Shown in pieces: positions 54,801 through 63,700 of a stretch of 64,000 nt of DNA. Position 1 is the stretch's first letter, and each line of letters opens with the position of its first letter. The position numbers were made by a program, and so were the translations under genes. This stretch comes from Streptomyces sp. AC550_RSS872 (lineage in GTDB: Bacteria > Actinomycetota > Actinomycetes > Streptomycetales > Streptomycetaceae), in the NCBI RefSeq assembly GCF_019049285.1, contig NZ_JAGMUL010000208.1, positions 163,901 to 227,900 of the forward strand, read 5' to 3'. Below the pieces are notes generated by a model, which saw nothing but the letters and a program-made list of their open reading frames with translations, searched no databases and was not told the origin of the DNA.

Positions 54801-57800
54801 CGGGCCGGACACCGGTCGGCCGGCACCGAGGGCGCCTCCCTGCGGGAGCGGCTGATCCCGCTCACCGGCACCGAACGCATGCGGATCCTGCTCCAGCTGG
54901 TCCGCTCCCACGCCGCCACCGTCCTCGGCCACGCCGACCCGGACGCCGTCGGCTCGACCGCCCCCTTCCGCGAACTCGGCTTCGACTCGCTGACCGCAGT
55001 GGAGTTCCGCAACCGGCTCACCGGCGCCGTCGGCTTCCGGCTGCCCGTCACCGTGGTCTTCGACCACCCGACCCCCGGCGAACTGGCCGACTTCCTCGCC
55101 GCCGAACTTCTCGACGGCCTCGACGAACCCGCGGCGGCCCCGGCCGCCTCCCGCAAGACCACCGCCCCGGCCGCCCGCACCGACGACGAACCCCTCGTCA
55201 TCGTCGGCATGGCCTGCCGCTACCCGGGCGGCATCAGCTCCCCCGAACAGCTGTGGGACTTCGTCCTCGACGAACGCGACGCCATCTCCGGCTTCCCCGC
55301 CGACCGCGGCTGGAACGACGCGCCGCCCGCCGACGGCTCCGTGCCGCAGCAGGGCGGATTCATCGACCGGGTCGCGGAGTTCGACGCCGCGTTCTTCGGG
55401 ATCTCCCCCCGCGAGGCCCTCACCATGGACCCGCAGCAGCGACTCCTCCTGGAGACGTCCTGGGAGGCCCTCGAACGCGCCGGCATCGCCCCCGCCACCC
55501 TGCGCGGCAGCCGCACCGGCGTCTTCGTCGGCGCCGCCGCCTCCGGATACACCAGCCTCTTCCGGCGCGGCTCGCAGGCCCTCGCCGGATACGGCGTGAC
55601 CGGCGCCTCCACCAGCGTCGCCTCGGGCCGGGTGTCCTACGTACTGGGCCTGGAGGGCCCCGCCGTCACCGTCGACACCGCGTGCTCGTCCTCGCTGGTC
55701 GCCCTGCACACCGCGGCACGGTCGCTGCGCGACGGCGACTGCGACCTCGCCCTGGCCGGCGGCGTCGCCGTGATGACCAGCCCGTTCCTCTTCGACGACT
55801 TCGCCAAGCAGGGCGGCCTCTCGCCCGACGGCCGCTGCAAGGCCTTCGCCGCCGGCGCCGACGGCACCGGCTGGGCCGAGGGCACCGGCATGGTCCTGCT
55901 CGAACGGCTCTCCGACGCCCGCCGCAACGGGCACCCGGTCCTCGCGGTGCTCCGCGGCAGCGCCGTCAACCAGGACGGCGCCTCCAACGGGCTCACCGCG
56001 CCCAACGGCCCCTCCCAGCAGCGCGTCATCCGCGAGGCCCTCGAACGCGCCGGGCTCACCGCCGCGGACATCGACGCCGTCGAGGCCCACGGCACCGGCA
56101 CCACACTCGGCGACCCGATCGAGGCCCAGGCCATCCTCGCCACCTACGGGCGGGACCGGAACGCCGACGAACCCCTGCTGCTCGGCTCGCTGAAGTCCAA
56201 CATCGGACACAGCCAGGCCGCCGCCGGCATCGGCGGTGTCATCAAGACCGTGCAGGCCCTGCGGCACGGCATCCTGCCCCGCACCCTGCACATCGACGAG
56301 CCGACCCCGCACGTCGACTGGTCCGCGGGCGCCGTCGACCTGCTCACCGAGACCCGCCCCTGGCCCGACACGGGCCGCCCCCGCCGGGCCGGGGTGTCCT
56401 CCTTCGGCGTCAGCGGCACCAACGCCCACATCATCCTCGAACAGGCCACCGAGCCCACCCCCGCGCCCGCCGACCAGGCACCCCTGCCCGTCACCCCGTG
56501 GCTGCTGTCCGGACACGACGAACAGGCCCTGCGCGCCCAGGCCCAGGCACTCCTGACCCGGCTGCGGCAGCCGCACGAGGGCCAGGAGGACTCGGTCACC
56601 GACATCGGTCACGCCCTGGCGACCGGGCGCGCCGCCCTGGAACACCGGGTCGCCCTGCCCGTCACCGACCGGGACGAAGCGCTCGCCCGGCTCGCCGAGT
56701 TCGCGGCCGGCCACGCCCCCGAAGGTCTGCTGAGCGGCACGGCGGGCGAGGGCGGCCTCGCGTTCCTGTTCACCGGCCAGGGCTCCCAGCGGCCGGGCAT
56801 GGGAAGCGAACTGCACGCGGCGTTCCCCACGTTCGCCCGCGCCTTCGACGAGGCCTGCTCCCACCTCGACCCGCTGCTCGGACGGCCCCTGCGCGACACG
56901 GTGTTCACCGCCGACGCCGCCGAACTCGACCGGACCGCGATCACCCAGCCGGCGCTGTTCGCCCTCGAAACAGCCCTGTTCCGGCTGCTCGAGTCCTGGG
57001 GTGTGACACCCGACTACGTCCTCGGCCACTCCGTCGGCGAGATCGCCGCCGCCCATGTCGCGGGCGCCCTGGACCTCGCCGACGCCGCCCGTCTCGTGGT
57101 CGCACGGGGCCGCCTGATGCAGGCCCTGCCACCCGGCGGAGCCATGCTCGCCGTCCAGGTCGGGGAGGCGCAGGCCACGGCGGCGCTCACCGAGGCACTC
57201 GGCGAGCACGCCGGCACCGTGGACCTCGCGGCCGTCAACGGCCCCCGCTCGGTGGTGTTCTCCGGCACCGCCGAGTCCGTCGACACACTCGCCGCGCACT
57301 TCGCCGCACAGGAGACGCGGACCCGTCGGCTCGGCGTGAGCCACGCCTTCCACTCGCCGCTCATGGAACCGATGCTGGAGGAGTTCGCCGAGCTGGTGGC
57401 CGGAGTGACCTTCGCCGCACCCCGTATCCCCGTCGTCTCCAACCTCACCGGAGCCGTCCTCGGCGCCGACGAGATCGCCGACCCCCGGTACTGGGTGCGG
57501 CACGCCCGGCACACCGTCCGCTTCGCCGACGGCGTCACCGCCCTCACCGACGCGGGCGTCACCGGATTCCTGGAACTCGGACCCGACGCCACGCTCACCA
57601 CGATGGCCGAGGACTGCCTCGACACCGCACCGGCCGGCGTATGCACCTCGCTGCTGCGCCGCGACGGCTCCGAACCGGCCACCCTGCTGACCGCCCTGGC
57701 CCGCGCCCATGTGCACGGAGCCGACGTCGACTGGGCCGCCGTCTTCGACGGTACCGGCGCCCGCTGGACGGACCTGCCGACCTACGCCTTCCAGCGGGCC

Positions 57801-60632
57801 GCCTACTGGCCCGCCGAGTCCGCCACCGACCGCGTCGACCTGTCCTCGGCCGGCCTCGACGACACCGGGCACCCCCTGCTGGGCGCGATGGTCAGCGCGG
57901 CCTCCGGCGGCGACGTCCTGTTCACCGGCGAACTCTCCCTGGCCGCCCAGCCCTGGCTGGCCGACCACCGCATCCTGGACGCCGTCCTGTTCCCCGGCAC
58001 CGGCTTCCTCGAGCTCGCCCTCTGGGCGGGCGGCCGCCTGGACGCCGGCCAGCTGGAGGAACTCGTCGTCCACAGTCCGCTGATCCTGCCCGAGCGCGGC
58101 GGCGTCACCGTCCAGGTCGTCGTCGGCGAGGCCACGGACGAGGACCGCAGGCCCGTCGCCGTCTACTCCCGCCCCGCCGGCACCACAGAATGGACCCGGC
58201 ACGCCGAAGGCCTGCTCGTCGCAGGCCCCGCACCCCAACCGGCCGGACCGCCGGCCGCCTGGCCGCCCCAGGGCGCCGAACCCGTCGCCCTCGACGAGTT
58301 CTATGCCGACCTGACCGCGACCGGCACCGCCTACGGGCCGGTGTTCCAGGGCCTGACCGCGGCCTGGCGGCTGGACGGGGAGGTCTACGCGGAGGTCGCG
58401 CTGCCCGCACAGGCCGCCGACGACGCCCGCGCCTTCGGCGTCCACCCCGCCCTGCTGGACGCGGCCCTGCACACCCTCGCCTTCCTGCCCTCCGCCGACC
58501 GCGGCAGCGGCCCGTTCCTGCCGTTCGCCTGGCAGAACGTCGCCGCTCACACCCCCGGCACCACCTCCTGCCGTATCCGCCTCACGGCCGGAACCGGCAC
58601 CGACGAGGTCGTCGCCACCCTCTGGGACGGCAACGGACAGCCACTGGTGTCCGTCGGCGGACTGAGCCTGCGCACCGTCTCCCGCGCCCAACTCGGCACA
58701 TCGGCGGCCACGACGTCCCTGTTCCGCATGGACTGGACGCCCGCGGCACAGCCTGAGGCCGCCGGCGCCCCCACGGTCCGCTGGGCCGTGGTGGGCCCCG
58801 ACGCCCCCCAGGCGCCCGGTGTCGACCACTACCCGGACCTCGCCGCCCTGCGCCGGAACCTCGCCGACGGCGGCCCCGTGCCCGACCAGGTCCTCCTGCC
58901 CTGCGCGCCGTCCCCCACCGGCATCGACGCGGCCACGGCACACACCGCCGTGCACACGGCCCTCGACACCCTGCGCACCTGGGTGGAGGACGACCACTTC
59001 GCCAAGAGCCGCCTCGTGCTGTGCACCCGCGGCGCCGTCGAGGCCCGACCGGGAGAAGGAGTCCAGGACCTGGCGCACAGCGTGGTGTGGGGCATGGCGC
59101 GCAGCGCGCAGCTGGAACACCCCGACCGGCTGATCCTCGTCGACCTCGACGCCGACACCGGCATCGACGACCTCACCCGGTCCCAGATCCTGGCCCGCAC
59201 CGAGACCGCCGACGCCGCCCAGTTCGCGATCCGCGGCGACCTGACCCTCGTGCCGGCCCTCGCCCGCCACACCGCCCAGACCCCGGCCGCGGACCGCCCG
59301 TGGCCGACCGAGGGCACCACCCTCGTCACCGGCGCCGGCGGAATGATCGGCGGACTCCTCGCCCGGCACCTCGTCCGCGAGCACGGCGTACGCCACCTCC
59401 TGCTCCTCGGCCGACGGGGCGGGGAGGCCCCCGGCATGGCCGAACTCCGCCGGGAACTCACCGAGTCGGGCGCCGACGTCCAGGTCGCCGCCTGTGACAC
59501 GGCCGACCGGGACGCCCTGGCCGCCGTACTCGACCAGATCCCCGCGACGGCACCCCTGACCGCCGTCGTCCACGCCGCGGGCGTCGTCGACGACGGGCTC
59601 CTCGGCTCGCTCACCGCCGAACAGGTCGACCGGGTGCTGCGGCCGAAGATCGACGCCGTGGTGAACCTGCACGAGCTCACCGCATCCCTCGACGTGCGCG
59701 CCTTCGCCGTCTGCTCCTCCCTCGCCGGAGCCCTCGGCGGGGGCGGCCAGTCCGCCTACGCCGCGGCCAACGCCTACCTGGACGCCCTGTGTCTGCGACG
59801 GCGGGCCGACGGCCTGCCCGCGCTCTCGCTCGCCTGGGGACCCTGGGAGAGCAGCGCCGGCATGACCGCCCAACTGGCCGCCGCCGACCTGCGGCGCATC
59901 GCCCGCTCGGGCATGCTGCCGCTCACCCCCGACGACGGTCTTGCCCTCTTCGACGCGGCACACGCCACCGGCGAACCGGCCCTGCTGCCCTTCCGCTTCG
60001 AACCCGCAGGCCTGTCCGCCGTCGACCGGTCCGCGCTGCCCGCCGCGATGCGCACCCTGGTGCCCCCGCCCCTACGCCGCACCGATCGGCCCGGCACCGG
60101 CCTCTCCGGGCTCCGCGACCGGCTGCGCCCTCTGTCCCACGACGACCGGATCGGCGCGCTGGAGAACCTCGTCCGCACCGAGGTCGCCTCGGTGCTCGCG
60201 CTGCCGTCGCCGGACGCGGTACCGGTCACCAAGGCGTTCAAGAGCCTCGGCTTCGACTCCCTGATGGCCGTCGACCTCCGCAACCGGCTCAGCGCCGCCA
60301 CCGGCGTACGGCTCTCCGCGACCCTGGTGTTCGACCACCCCAACACCCGGGCCCTGGCCGCCCGCCTGCTGACCGGCATGGAACTGGACGCCGCCACCAC
60401 CGCCGACCCCGCCCTCCTCGCCCTGCGCGAACTAGAGAACGCGGTCCGCTCGGCGGCGGCCGGCGCCGACGACCGCAGGGTCCTGGCGACCCGGCTACGG
60501 GTGCTGCTGGCCGCGGTGGAGGAGGCGCCGGACCACACCGGCGAGGAGGACACGGACGGCCCGGCCGACCTCGACGCGGTGAGCGCCGAGGAACTCGTCT
60601 CCCTCCTCGGCGACGAGTTCGGTCTCTCCTGA
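48846..60632 (+). CDS. olmA3: Type I modular PKS: extension modules 7 and 8
   Basis: A 3928-residue third PKS subunit, ATG at 48846, only 5 bp after olmA2, with docking start LRDYLKRVSADLHR. Module 7: KS Cys206; unusual AT with GSSQGE (Ser657 nucleophile, Ser656 where His is usual) and VPTHC at 758-762, resembling alkylmalonyl ATs; DH His965/Asp1135; ER with Val1459 (2R-type) and NADPH loop near 1549; KR Tyr1880 with LDD; ACP Ser2048. Full reduction plus an ethyl-type branch suits C20/C21 of oligomycin. Module 8: KS Cys2280; AT Ser2729, HAFHS at 2833 (malonyl); DH His3041/Asp3205 with the motif Gly replaced by Asp3045; KR Tyr3638 with VDD; ACP Ser3805. This should give an alkene (C18=C19). 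The C-terminal tail (SAEELVSLLGDEFG) differs from those of olmA1 and olmA2. Confidence 0.95.
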   Translation: MANEQQLRDYLKRVSADLHRTRRRVTELEARGTEPIAIVGMACRYPGGVTSPEELWRLVAEGTDAIGPFPTDRGWDLDGLYHPDPDHPGTCYAREGGFVDDIASFDAAFFGISPREAQAMDPQQRLLLETSWEALEQAGLDIHALRGSRTGVFAGLNQLDYGTLLAASPDGLDGYGATGTSNSVLSGRVSYALGLEGPAVTVDTACSSSLVALHLAAQALRAGECDLALAGGATTLSTSAVHVALSEQRALAPDGRSKAFSAAADGAGWSEGVGVLAVERLSDARRHGHRVLAVLRGSAVNQDGASNGLTAPNGPSQQRVIRQALANAGVSPAEVDLVEAHGTGTALGDPIEADALLSTYGRARTADRPLWLGSLKSNIGHSGAAAGVGGVIKAVQALRHGVLPKTLHAEERTTNVDWSAGAVELLTEARPWPASDIPRRAGVSSFGISGTNAHVIIEEAPAAEPAPDEAPETAAAPPLLPWVLSARGEAALRGQARALREHLLTRPEARDADVALSLATTRTALEHRAAVLAADRDGFLDALDALAADRPAEEVLRGTPADGKVVFVFPGQGSQWTGMARELLDTSPVFAAKAAECAEAIEEFVDWKVLDVLRDEPGAASMDRIEVIQPVLFTVMVSLAALWRSYGVEPDAVVGSSQGEIAAAHVAGGLSLQDAARVICLRSQLLADTLVGKGAVASVALPADEVRERLTRWADRLSVAGVNGPRIVAVAGDSDALDEFVAECTRDKIRARIVAATVPTHCPLVDPLREHLLELLAPVRPRAGTVPMYSTVTGGLVDTATMDAAYWYDNTRAPVLFEPVVRALLAEGHAAFVESSAHPVLAMAVEQTVDATGAPGVVVESLRRDEGGLGRMLTSLAKAHLGGVPVDWPAVFAGTGARTVDLPTYAFQRGRYWTESGARTGDVGSVGQSAVDHPLLGALVRMADGDGAILTGRLSLNSQGWLAAHGVAGKVIFPGTGFVELAVLAGDQVGCGHIEDLTLHTPLVVPRTGAVVVQAYVEAADETGARAVSVYSRPDDATADTVWTRHASGVLAAGPADSAGSAEGFAGVWPPEGAEAVDISGLYDGMAAAGYQYGPEFRGLSRVWHLDGDIYAEVALPADQHSTAQRFGLHPALFDAALHAMFTWDGDDGGGVGMPFSWTGVRLHATGCARLRVRLTRRGESDFALTLADEAGEPVATVDSLVVRRMTESALTAVRADTLFRLDWRTARTDDATPAPRRVLLGADPLGLAAALPGTGQVADVAELAALVSGDTAGTVALLSVAGTAEHVDQPVVDTLAVVQAWIADERLDDTRLVVITRGAVATTDGEDVTDLAAAGTWGLLRSAQNEHPGRFGLVDLDTTDESLAALGTALASDHEQLALREGALRSPHLTRWDPGTTIVPPAGERAWRLENTRPGTIEGLTAVPCPELLAPLTPRQIRIDVRAAGINFKDVVVALDLVPGLTGLGGEVAGVITEVGAEVTHHRVGDRVFGLSTEVFGPVTVADERTVHRIPDGWTFEEAASAAVTYLTAYYGLVDLGGLRPGQNVLIHAGAGGVGSAALQLARHLGAEVYATASPGKWDTLRAHGLDSAHIANSRTLDFEQWFLESTDGHGMDVVLDCLAGEFVDAGLRLLPRGGRFLEMGKTDKRDPEQVAAAHPGVAYQAYDLPEAGLDRIHEMLVTLTGLFEAGVLRPPHLNTFDIREARAAFRALSQAALVGKAVLTLPGEPFPTHGTVLITGGTGMLGALLARHLVTEYGVTGLLLTSRRGPDAPGAAELQAELTEAGAHVTVAACDITDRDQLAALLADLPADRPLTAVLHTAAALDDGLIESLTPERTRAVLEPKVLGALHLHELTRDLGLGAFVLFSSMAGTMGAPGQGNYAAANATLDALAAHRRAQGLPGLSLAWGFWDQRSEMSGHLDDRDMQRMSRGGVVPMTSEEGLAAFDLACRTDRAQLVPAKLNPAALAGTSGRIPPIMRALVPTPARRAGHRSAGTEGASLRERLIPLTGTERMRILLQLVRSHAATVLGHADPDAVGSTAPFRELGFDSLTAVEFRNRLTGAVGFRLPVTVVFDHPTPGELADFLAAELLDGLDEPAAAPAASRKTTAPAARTDDEPLVIVGMACRYPGGISSPEQLWDFVLDERDAISGFPADRGWNDAPPADGSVPQQGGFIDRVAEFDAAFFGISPREALTMDPQQRLLLETSWEALERAGIAPATLRGSRTGVFVGAAASGYTSLFRRGSQALAGYGVTGASTSVASGRVSYVLGLEGPAVTVDTACSSSLVALHTAARSLRDGDCDLALAGGVAVMTSPFLFDDFAKQGGLSPDGRCKAFAAGADGTGWAEGTGMVLLERLSDARRNGHPVLAVLRGSAVNQDGASNGLTAPNGPSQQRVIREALERAGLTAADIDAVEAHGTGTTLGDPIEAQAILATYGRDRNADEPLLLGSLKSNIGHSQAAAGIGGVIKTVQALRHGILPRTLHIDEPTPHVDWSAGAVDLLTETRPWPDTGRPRRAGVSSFGVSGTNAHIILEQATEPTPAPADQAPLPVTPWLLSGHDEQALRAQAQALLTRLRQPHEGQEDSVTDIGHALATGRAALEHRVALPVTDRDEALARLAEFAAGHAPEGLLSGTAGEGGLAFLFTGQGSQRPGMGSELHAAFPTFARAFDEACSHLDPLLGRPLRDTVFTADAAELDRTAITQPALFALETALFRLLESWGVTPDYVLGHSVGEIAAAHVAGALDLADAARLVVARGRLMQALPPGGAMLAVQVGEAQATAALTEALGEHAGTVDLAAVNGPRSVVFSGTAESVDTLAAHFAAQETRTRRLGVSHAFHSPLMEPMLEEFAELVAGVTFAAPRIPVVSNLTGAVLGADEIADPRYWVRHARHTVRFADGVTALTDAGVTGFLELGPDATLTTMAEDCLDTAPAGVCTSLLRRDGSEPATLLTALARAHVHGADVDWAAVFDGTGARWTDLPTYAFQRAAYWPAESATDRVDLSSAGLDDTGHPLLGAMVSAASGGDVLFTGELSLAAQPWLADHRILDAVLFPGTGFLELALWAGGRLDAGQLEELVVHSPLILPERGGVTVQVVVGEATDEDRRPVAVYSRPAGTTEWTRHAEGLLVAGPAPQPAGPPAAWPPQGAEPVALDEFYADLTATGTAYGPVFQGLTAAWRLDGEVYAEVALPAQAADDARAFGVHPALLDAALHTLAFLPSADRGSGPFLPFAWQNVAAHTPGTTSCRIRLTAGTGTDEVVATLWDGNGQPLVSVGGLSLRTVSRAQLGTSAATTSLFRMDWTPAAQPEAAGAPTVRWAVVGPDAPQAPGVDHYPDLAALRRNLADGGPVPDQVLLPCAPSPTGIDAATAHTAVHTALDTLRTWVEDDHFAKSRLVLCTRGAVEARPGEGVQDLAHSVVWGMARSAQLEHPDRLILVDLDADTGIDDLTRSQILARTETADAAQFAIRGDLTLVPALARHTAQTPAADRPWPTEGTTLVTGAGGMIGGLLARHLVREHGVRHLLLLGRRGGEAPGMAELRRELTESGADVQVAACDTADRDALAAVLDQIPATAPLTAVVHAAGVVDDGLLGSLTAEQVDRVLRPKIDAVVNLHELTASLDVRAFAVCSSLAGALGGGGQSAYAAANAYLDALCLRRRADGLPALSLAWGPWESSAGMTAQLAAADLRRIARSGMLPLTPDDGLALFDAAHATGEPALLPFRFEPAGLSAVDRSALPAAMRTLVPPPLRRTDRPGTGLSGLRDRLRPLSHDDRIGALENLVRTEVASVLALPSPDAVPVTKAFKSLGFDSLMAVDLRNRLSAATGVRLSATLVFDHPNTRALAARLLTGMELDAATTADPALLALRELENAVRSAAAGADDRRVLATRLRVLLAAVEEAPDHTGEEDTDGPADLDAVSAEELVSLLGDEFGLS

Positions 60633-60666
60633 ACACCGGCCCCTACCCGCGCCACCGGGCCAGAAC

Positions 60667-60674
60667 TTAGGGGT
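60667..60674 (+). promoter_or_regulatory. G-rich box between olmA3 and the fourth PKS gene
   Basis: TTAGGGGT, same as the boxes before the thioesterase gene. It lies about 103 bases before the next start and just ahead of the hairpin at 60691, suggesting a second activated promoter inside the PKS gene series. Confidence 0.5.
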
Positions 60675-60690
60675 GTTCGCGGCGCTGAAC

Positions 60691-60718
60691 TGGGGCGGGG
60701 ACCCCCGTCCCCGCCCCA
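60691..60718 (+). terminator. Strong hairpin between olmA3 and the next PKS gene
   Basis: An 11-bp perfect stem (60691-60701 with 60708-60718) around a 6-base loop, 58 bases after the olmA3 stop. There is no T-run, as is common for Streptomyces terminators. A second small hairpin follows (60721-60734). Confidence 0.7.
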
Positions 60719-60720
60719 TA

Positions 60721-60734
60721 GCCTGCAAACAGGC
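60721..60734 (+). repeat. Small inverted repeat following the terminator
   Basis: GCCTG, loop CAAA, CAGGC: a 5-bp stem directly after the main hairpin, forming a tandem structure in the leader of the next PKS gene. Confidence 0.45.
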
Positions 60735-60776
60735 CTGTCCTTGCGCATTGACGAATCACGTGAGTGGGAGTTGAGC

Positions 60777-63700
60777 ATGAGCAGTTCCATGTCGGAGGTC
60801 GTCGACGCGCTGAGGACCTCGCTGCTGGAGAACGAGCGGCTGCGCAAGCAGAACCAGCTGCTCAGCGCGGCCTCCTCGGAGCCCCTCGCCATCGTCGGCA
60901 TCGGCTGCCGCTACCCCGGCGGCGTCCGCGACACCGAGGGCCTGTGGCAGCTCATCTCCGAAGGCCGCGACGCCATGTCGGGCTTCCCCGCCGACCGCGG
61001 CTGGGAGAGCTGGGACGTCCCCGCCGCCCGCACCGGCGCCTTCCTCCACGACGCCGGTAATTTCGACCCCGCCTTCTTCCGCATCTCGCCGCGCGAGGCC
61101 ATGGCGATGGACCCGCAGCAGCGCCTGCTCCTCGAGACGTCCTGGGAAGCCCTGGAACGCGCCGGCATCGCCCCGTCCACGCTCAAGGGCAGCCGTACGG
61201 GCGTCTTCGTCGGCGGCGCCCCGCAGGAGTACGGCGCTCTGGTGATGAACTCGGCCGAGGGCGCCGGAGGTTACGCCCTCACCGGCGCCCCCGGCAGCGT
61301 CCTGTCCGGCCGTATCTCCTACGTACTGGGCCTGGAGGGCCCCGCGGTCACCGTGGACACGGCCTGCTCCTCCTCGCTCGTCGCCCTGCACCTCGCGATC
61401 AAGTCCCTGCGCACCGGCGAATGCGACCTGGCCCTGGCCGGCGGCGTGCTCGTGCTCATCACCCCCTCGATCTTCGCCGAGTTCTCAGCGACCGGGGGAT
61501 CGGCAGGCGACGGCCGCTGCAAGGCCTTCGCGGCCTCCGCCGACGGCACCGGCTGGGGCGAGGGCGCCGGAGTCCTCGCCCTCCAGCGCCTGTCCGACGC
61601 CCGCCGGGACGGCAACCCCGTCCTCGCCGTGATCCGCGGCTCCGCGGTCAACCAGGACGGTGCGTCGAACGGCCTGAGCGCGCCGAACGGTCCGTCGCAG
61701 CAGCGGGTGATCCGGCAGGCGGTCGCCAACGCCGGACTGACCCTCGCCGACATCGACATGATCGAGGCGCACGGCACCGGCACCACGCTCGGCGACCCCA
61801 TCGAAGCCGAGGCGCTGCTGGCCACCTACGGCCAGGAGCGACACGACGGCCGTCCCCTCTGGCTCGGCACCCTGAAGTCGAACATCGGCCACACCCAGGC
61901 CGCGGCCGGCATCTCCGGAGTGATCAAGGCCGTACTGTCGCTCCAGCACGGCGTGCTGCCGAAGACGCTGCACGTGGACGAGCCGACGCCCGAGGTGGAC
62001 TGGTCGACGGGCGCGGTGGAACTGCTGACCGAGGCCCGTGAGTGGCCCGAGACGGGTCAGCCGCGACGCGCGGGTGTGTCGTCGTTCGGCATCAGCGGCA
62101 CCAACGCCCACGTCATCCTGGAACAGGCCCCCGAGCCGGAGCCCGCGGAACCGGCCCAAGCGGGCCGTCCCGCGCTGGAGGGCCCGGTGCCGTGGCTGGT
62201 GTCGGCGCGCGGCGAGGCCGCGCTGCGCGAACAGGCGGCACGACTGGCCGAACACATGACGCGCGCCCCTGAGTTGAGCCCGGTGGATGTGGGCTTCTCG
62301 TTGGCGGGGACGCGGTCGGCGTTCGAGCAGCGGGCGGTCGTGCTCGGTGGTGACCGGGACGAACTGGTCGCCGGGTTGCGGTCGTTGGCCGAGGGTGCGC
62401 CGGGTGCGGGCGTGGTGACCGGACGGGCCGCCGATGGCGGTGTGGTGTTCGTGTTCCCCGGTCAGGGGTCGCAGTGGGTCGGCATGGCTGCCGAACTGCT
62501 GGACTCGTCCGACGTGTTCCGCGCGCGGATGGAGGAGTGCGCCGAGGCCCTCAGCGCTCACGTGGACTGGACGCTCCTGGAGGTCGTGCGCCAGGAGGCG
62601 GGCACCCCGTCCTGGGGCCGGGTCGATGTGGTGCAGCCGGTGTTGTGGGCGGTGATGGTGTCGCTGGCCGCGTTGTGGCGGTCGTTCGGTGTGGAGCCGG
62701 CTGCGGTGGTGGGTCACTCGCAGGGCGAGGTGGCTGCTGCGTGTGTGGCCGGTGGGCTGTCGCTGGAGGACGGGGCCCGTGTGGTCGCTGTGCGGTCGCG
62801 GCTGGTGCTGGAGAAGTTGTCCGGGCGGGGCGGGATGGTGTCCGTGTCCCTGCCGGTCGCCGAGGCCGAGGAGCGGCTGGCCCGGTTCGAAGGCCGGGTC
62901 GGGGTCGCGGCCGTGAACGGGCCGTCGTCGGTGGTCGTATCGGGTGAGCCGGACGCGTTGGACGAACTGCTCGCCGAATGCGAGAGCGACGGCGTCCGAG
63001 CACGCCGCATCGCCGTGGACTACGCCTCCCACTCCGCCCAGGTCGACGCGCTCAACGACGATTTGCTGGCCGAACTCGCCGACATCCGCCCGGTGTCGTC
63101 CTCGGTGGCGTTCTACTCGACCGTGACCGGCGAGCGCATCGATACGGCCGGGCTGGATGCCGGGTATTGGGTGCGGAACCTGCGGGAGCGGGTGCTGTTC
63201 GAGCCTGTGGTGCGGTCCTTGGTGGACAAGGGCACTGGGTTGTTCGTGGAGTCGAGTCCGCATCCGGTGCTTGCGATGGCGGTGTCGGAGACCGGTGAGA
63301 GCGCGGACCGTTCCGTGGTGGCTGTGGGGTCGTTGCGGCGTGATGAGGGTGGTGCGGAGCGCTTCCTGACGTCGTTGGCCGAGGCGTACGTGGCGGGTGC
63401 GTCGGTGGACTGGTCGGTCCTGTTCGCGGGGAGCGGTGCGCGTCGGGTGGAGCTGCCGACGTACGCCTTCCAGCACCAGCGCTACTGGCTCGACGATGTC
63501 ACGCTGCCCGGCCAGGGCGACGCCATGGACCCCGTGGACGCGGCGTTCTGGGGTGCGGTGGAGCGTGCGGACGTCGAGGGTGTCGCGGCGCTGGTGGATG
63601 GTTCGGTGCCGGATGTGTGGGAGCCGGTGGTTCCGGCGTTGTCGGCCTGGCGCCGGGGGCGTCAGGAGCGGTCGGTGCTGGACTCGTGGCGTTATCGGAC

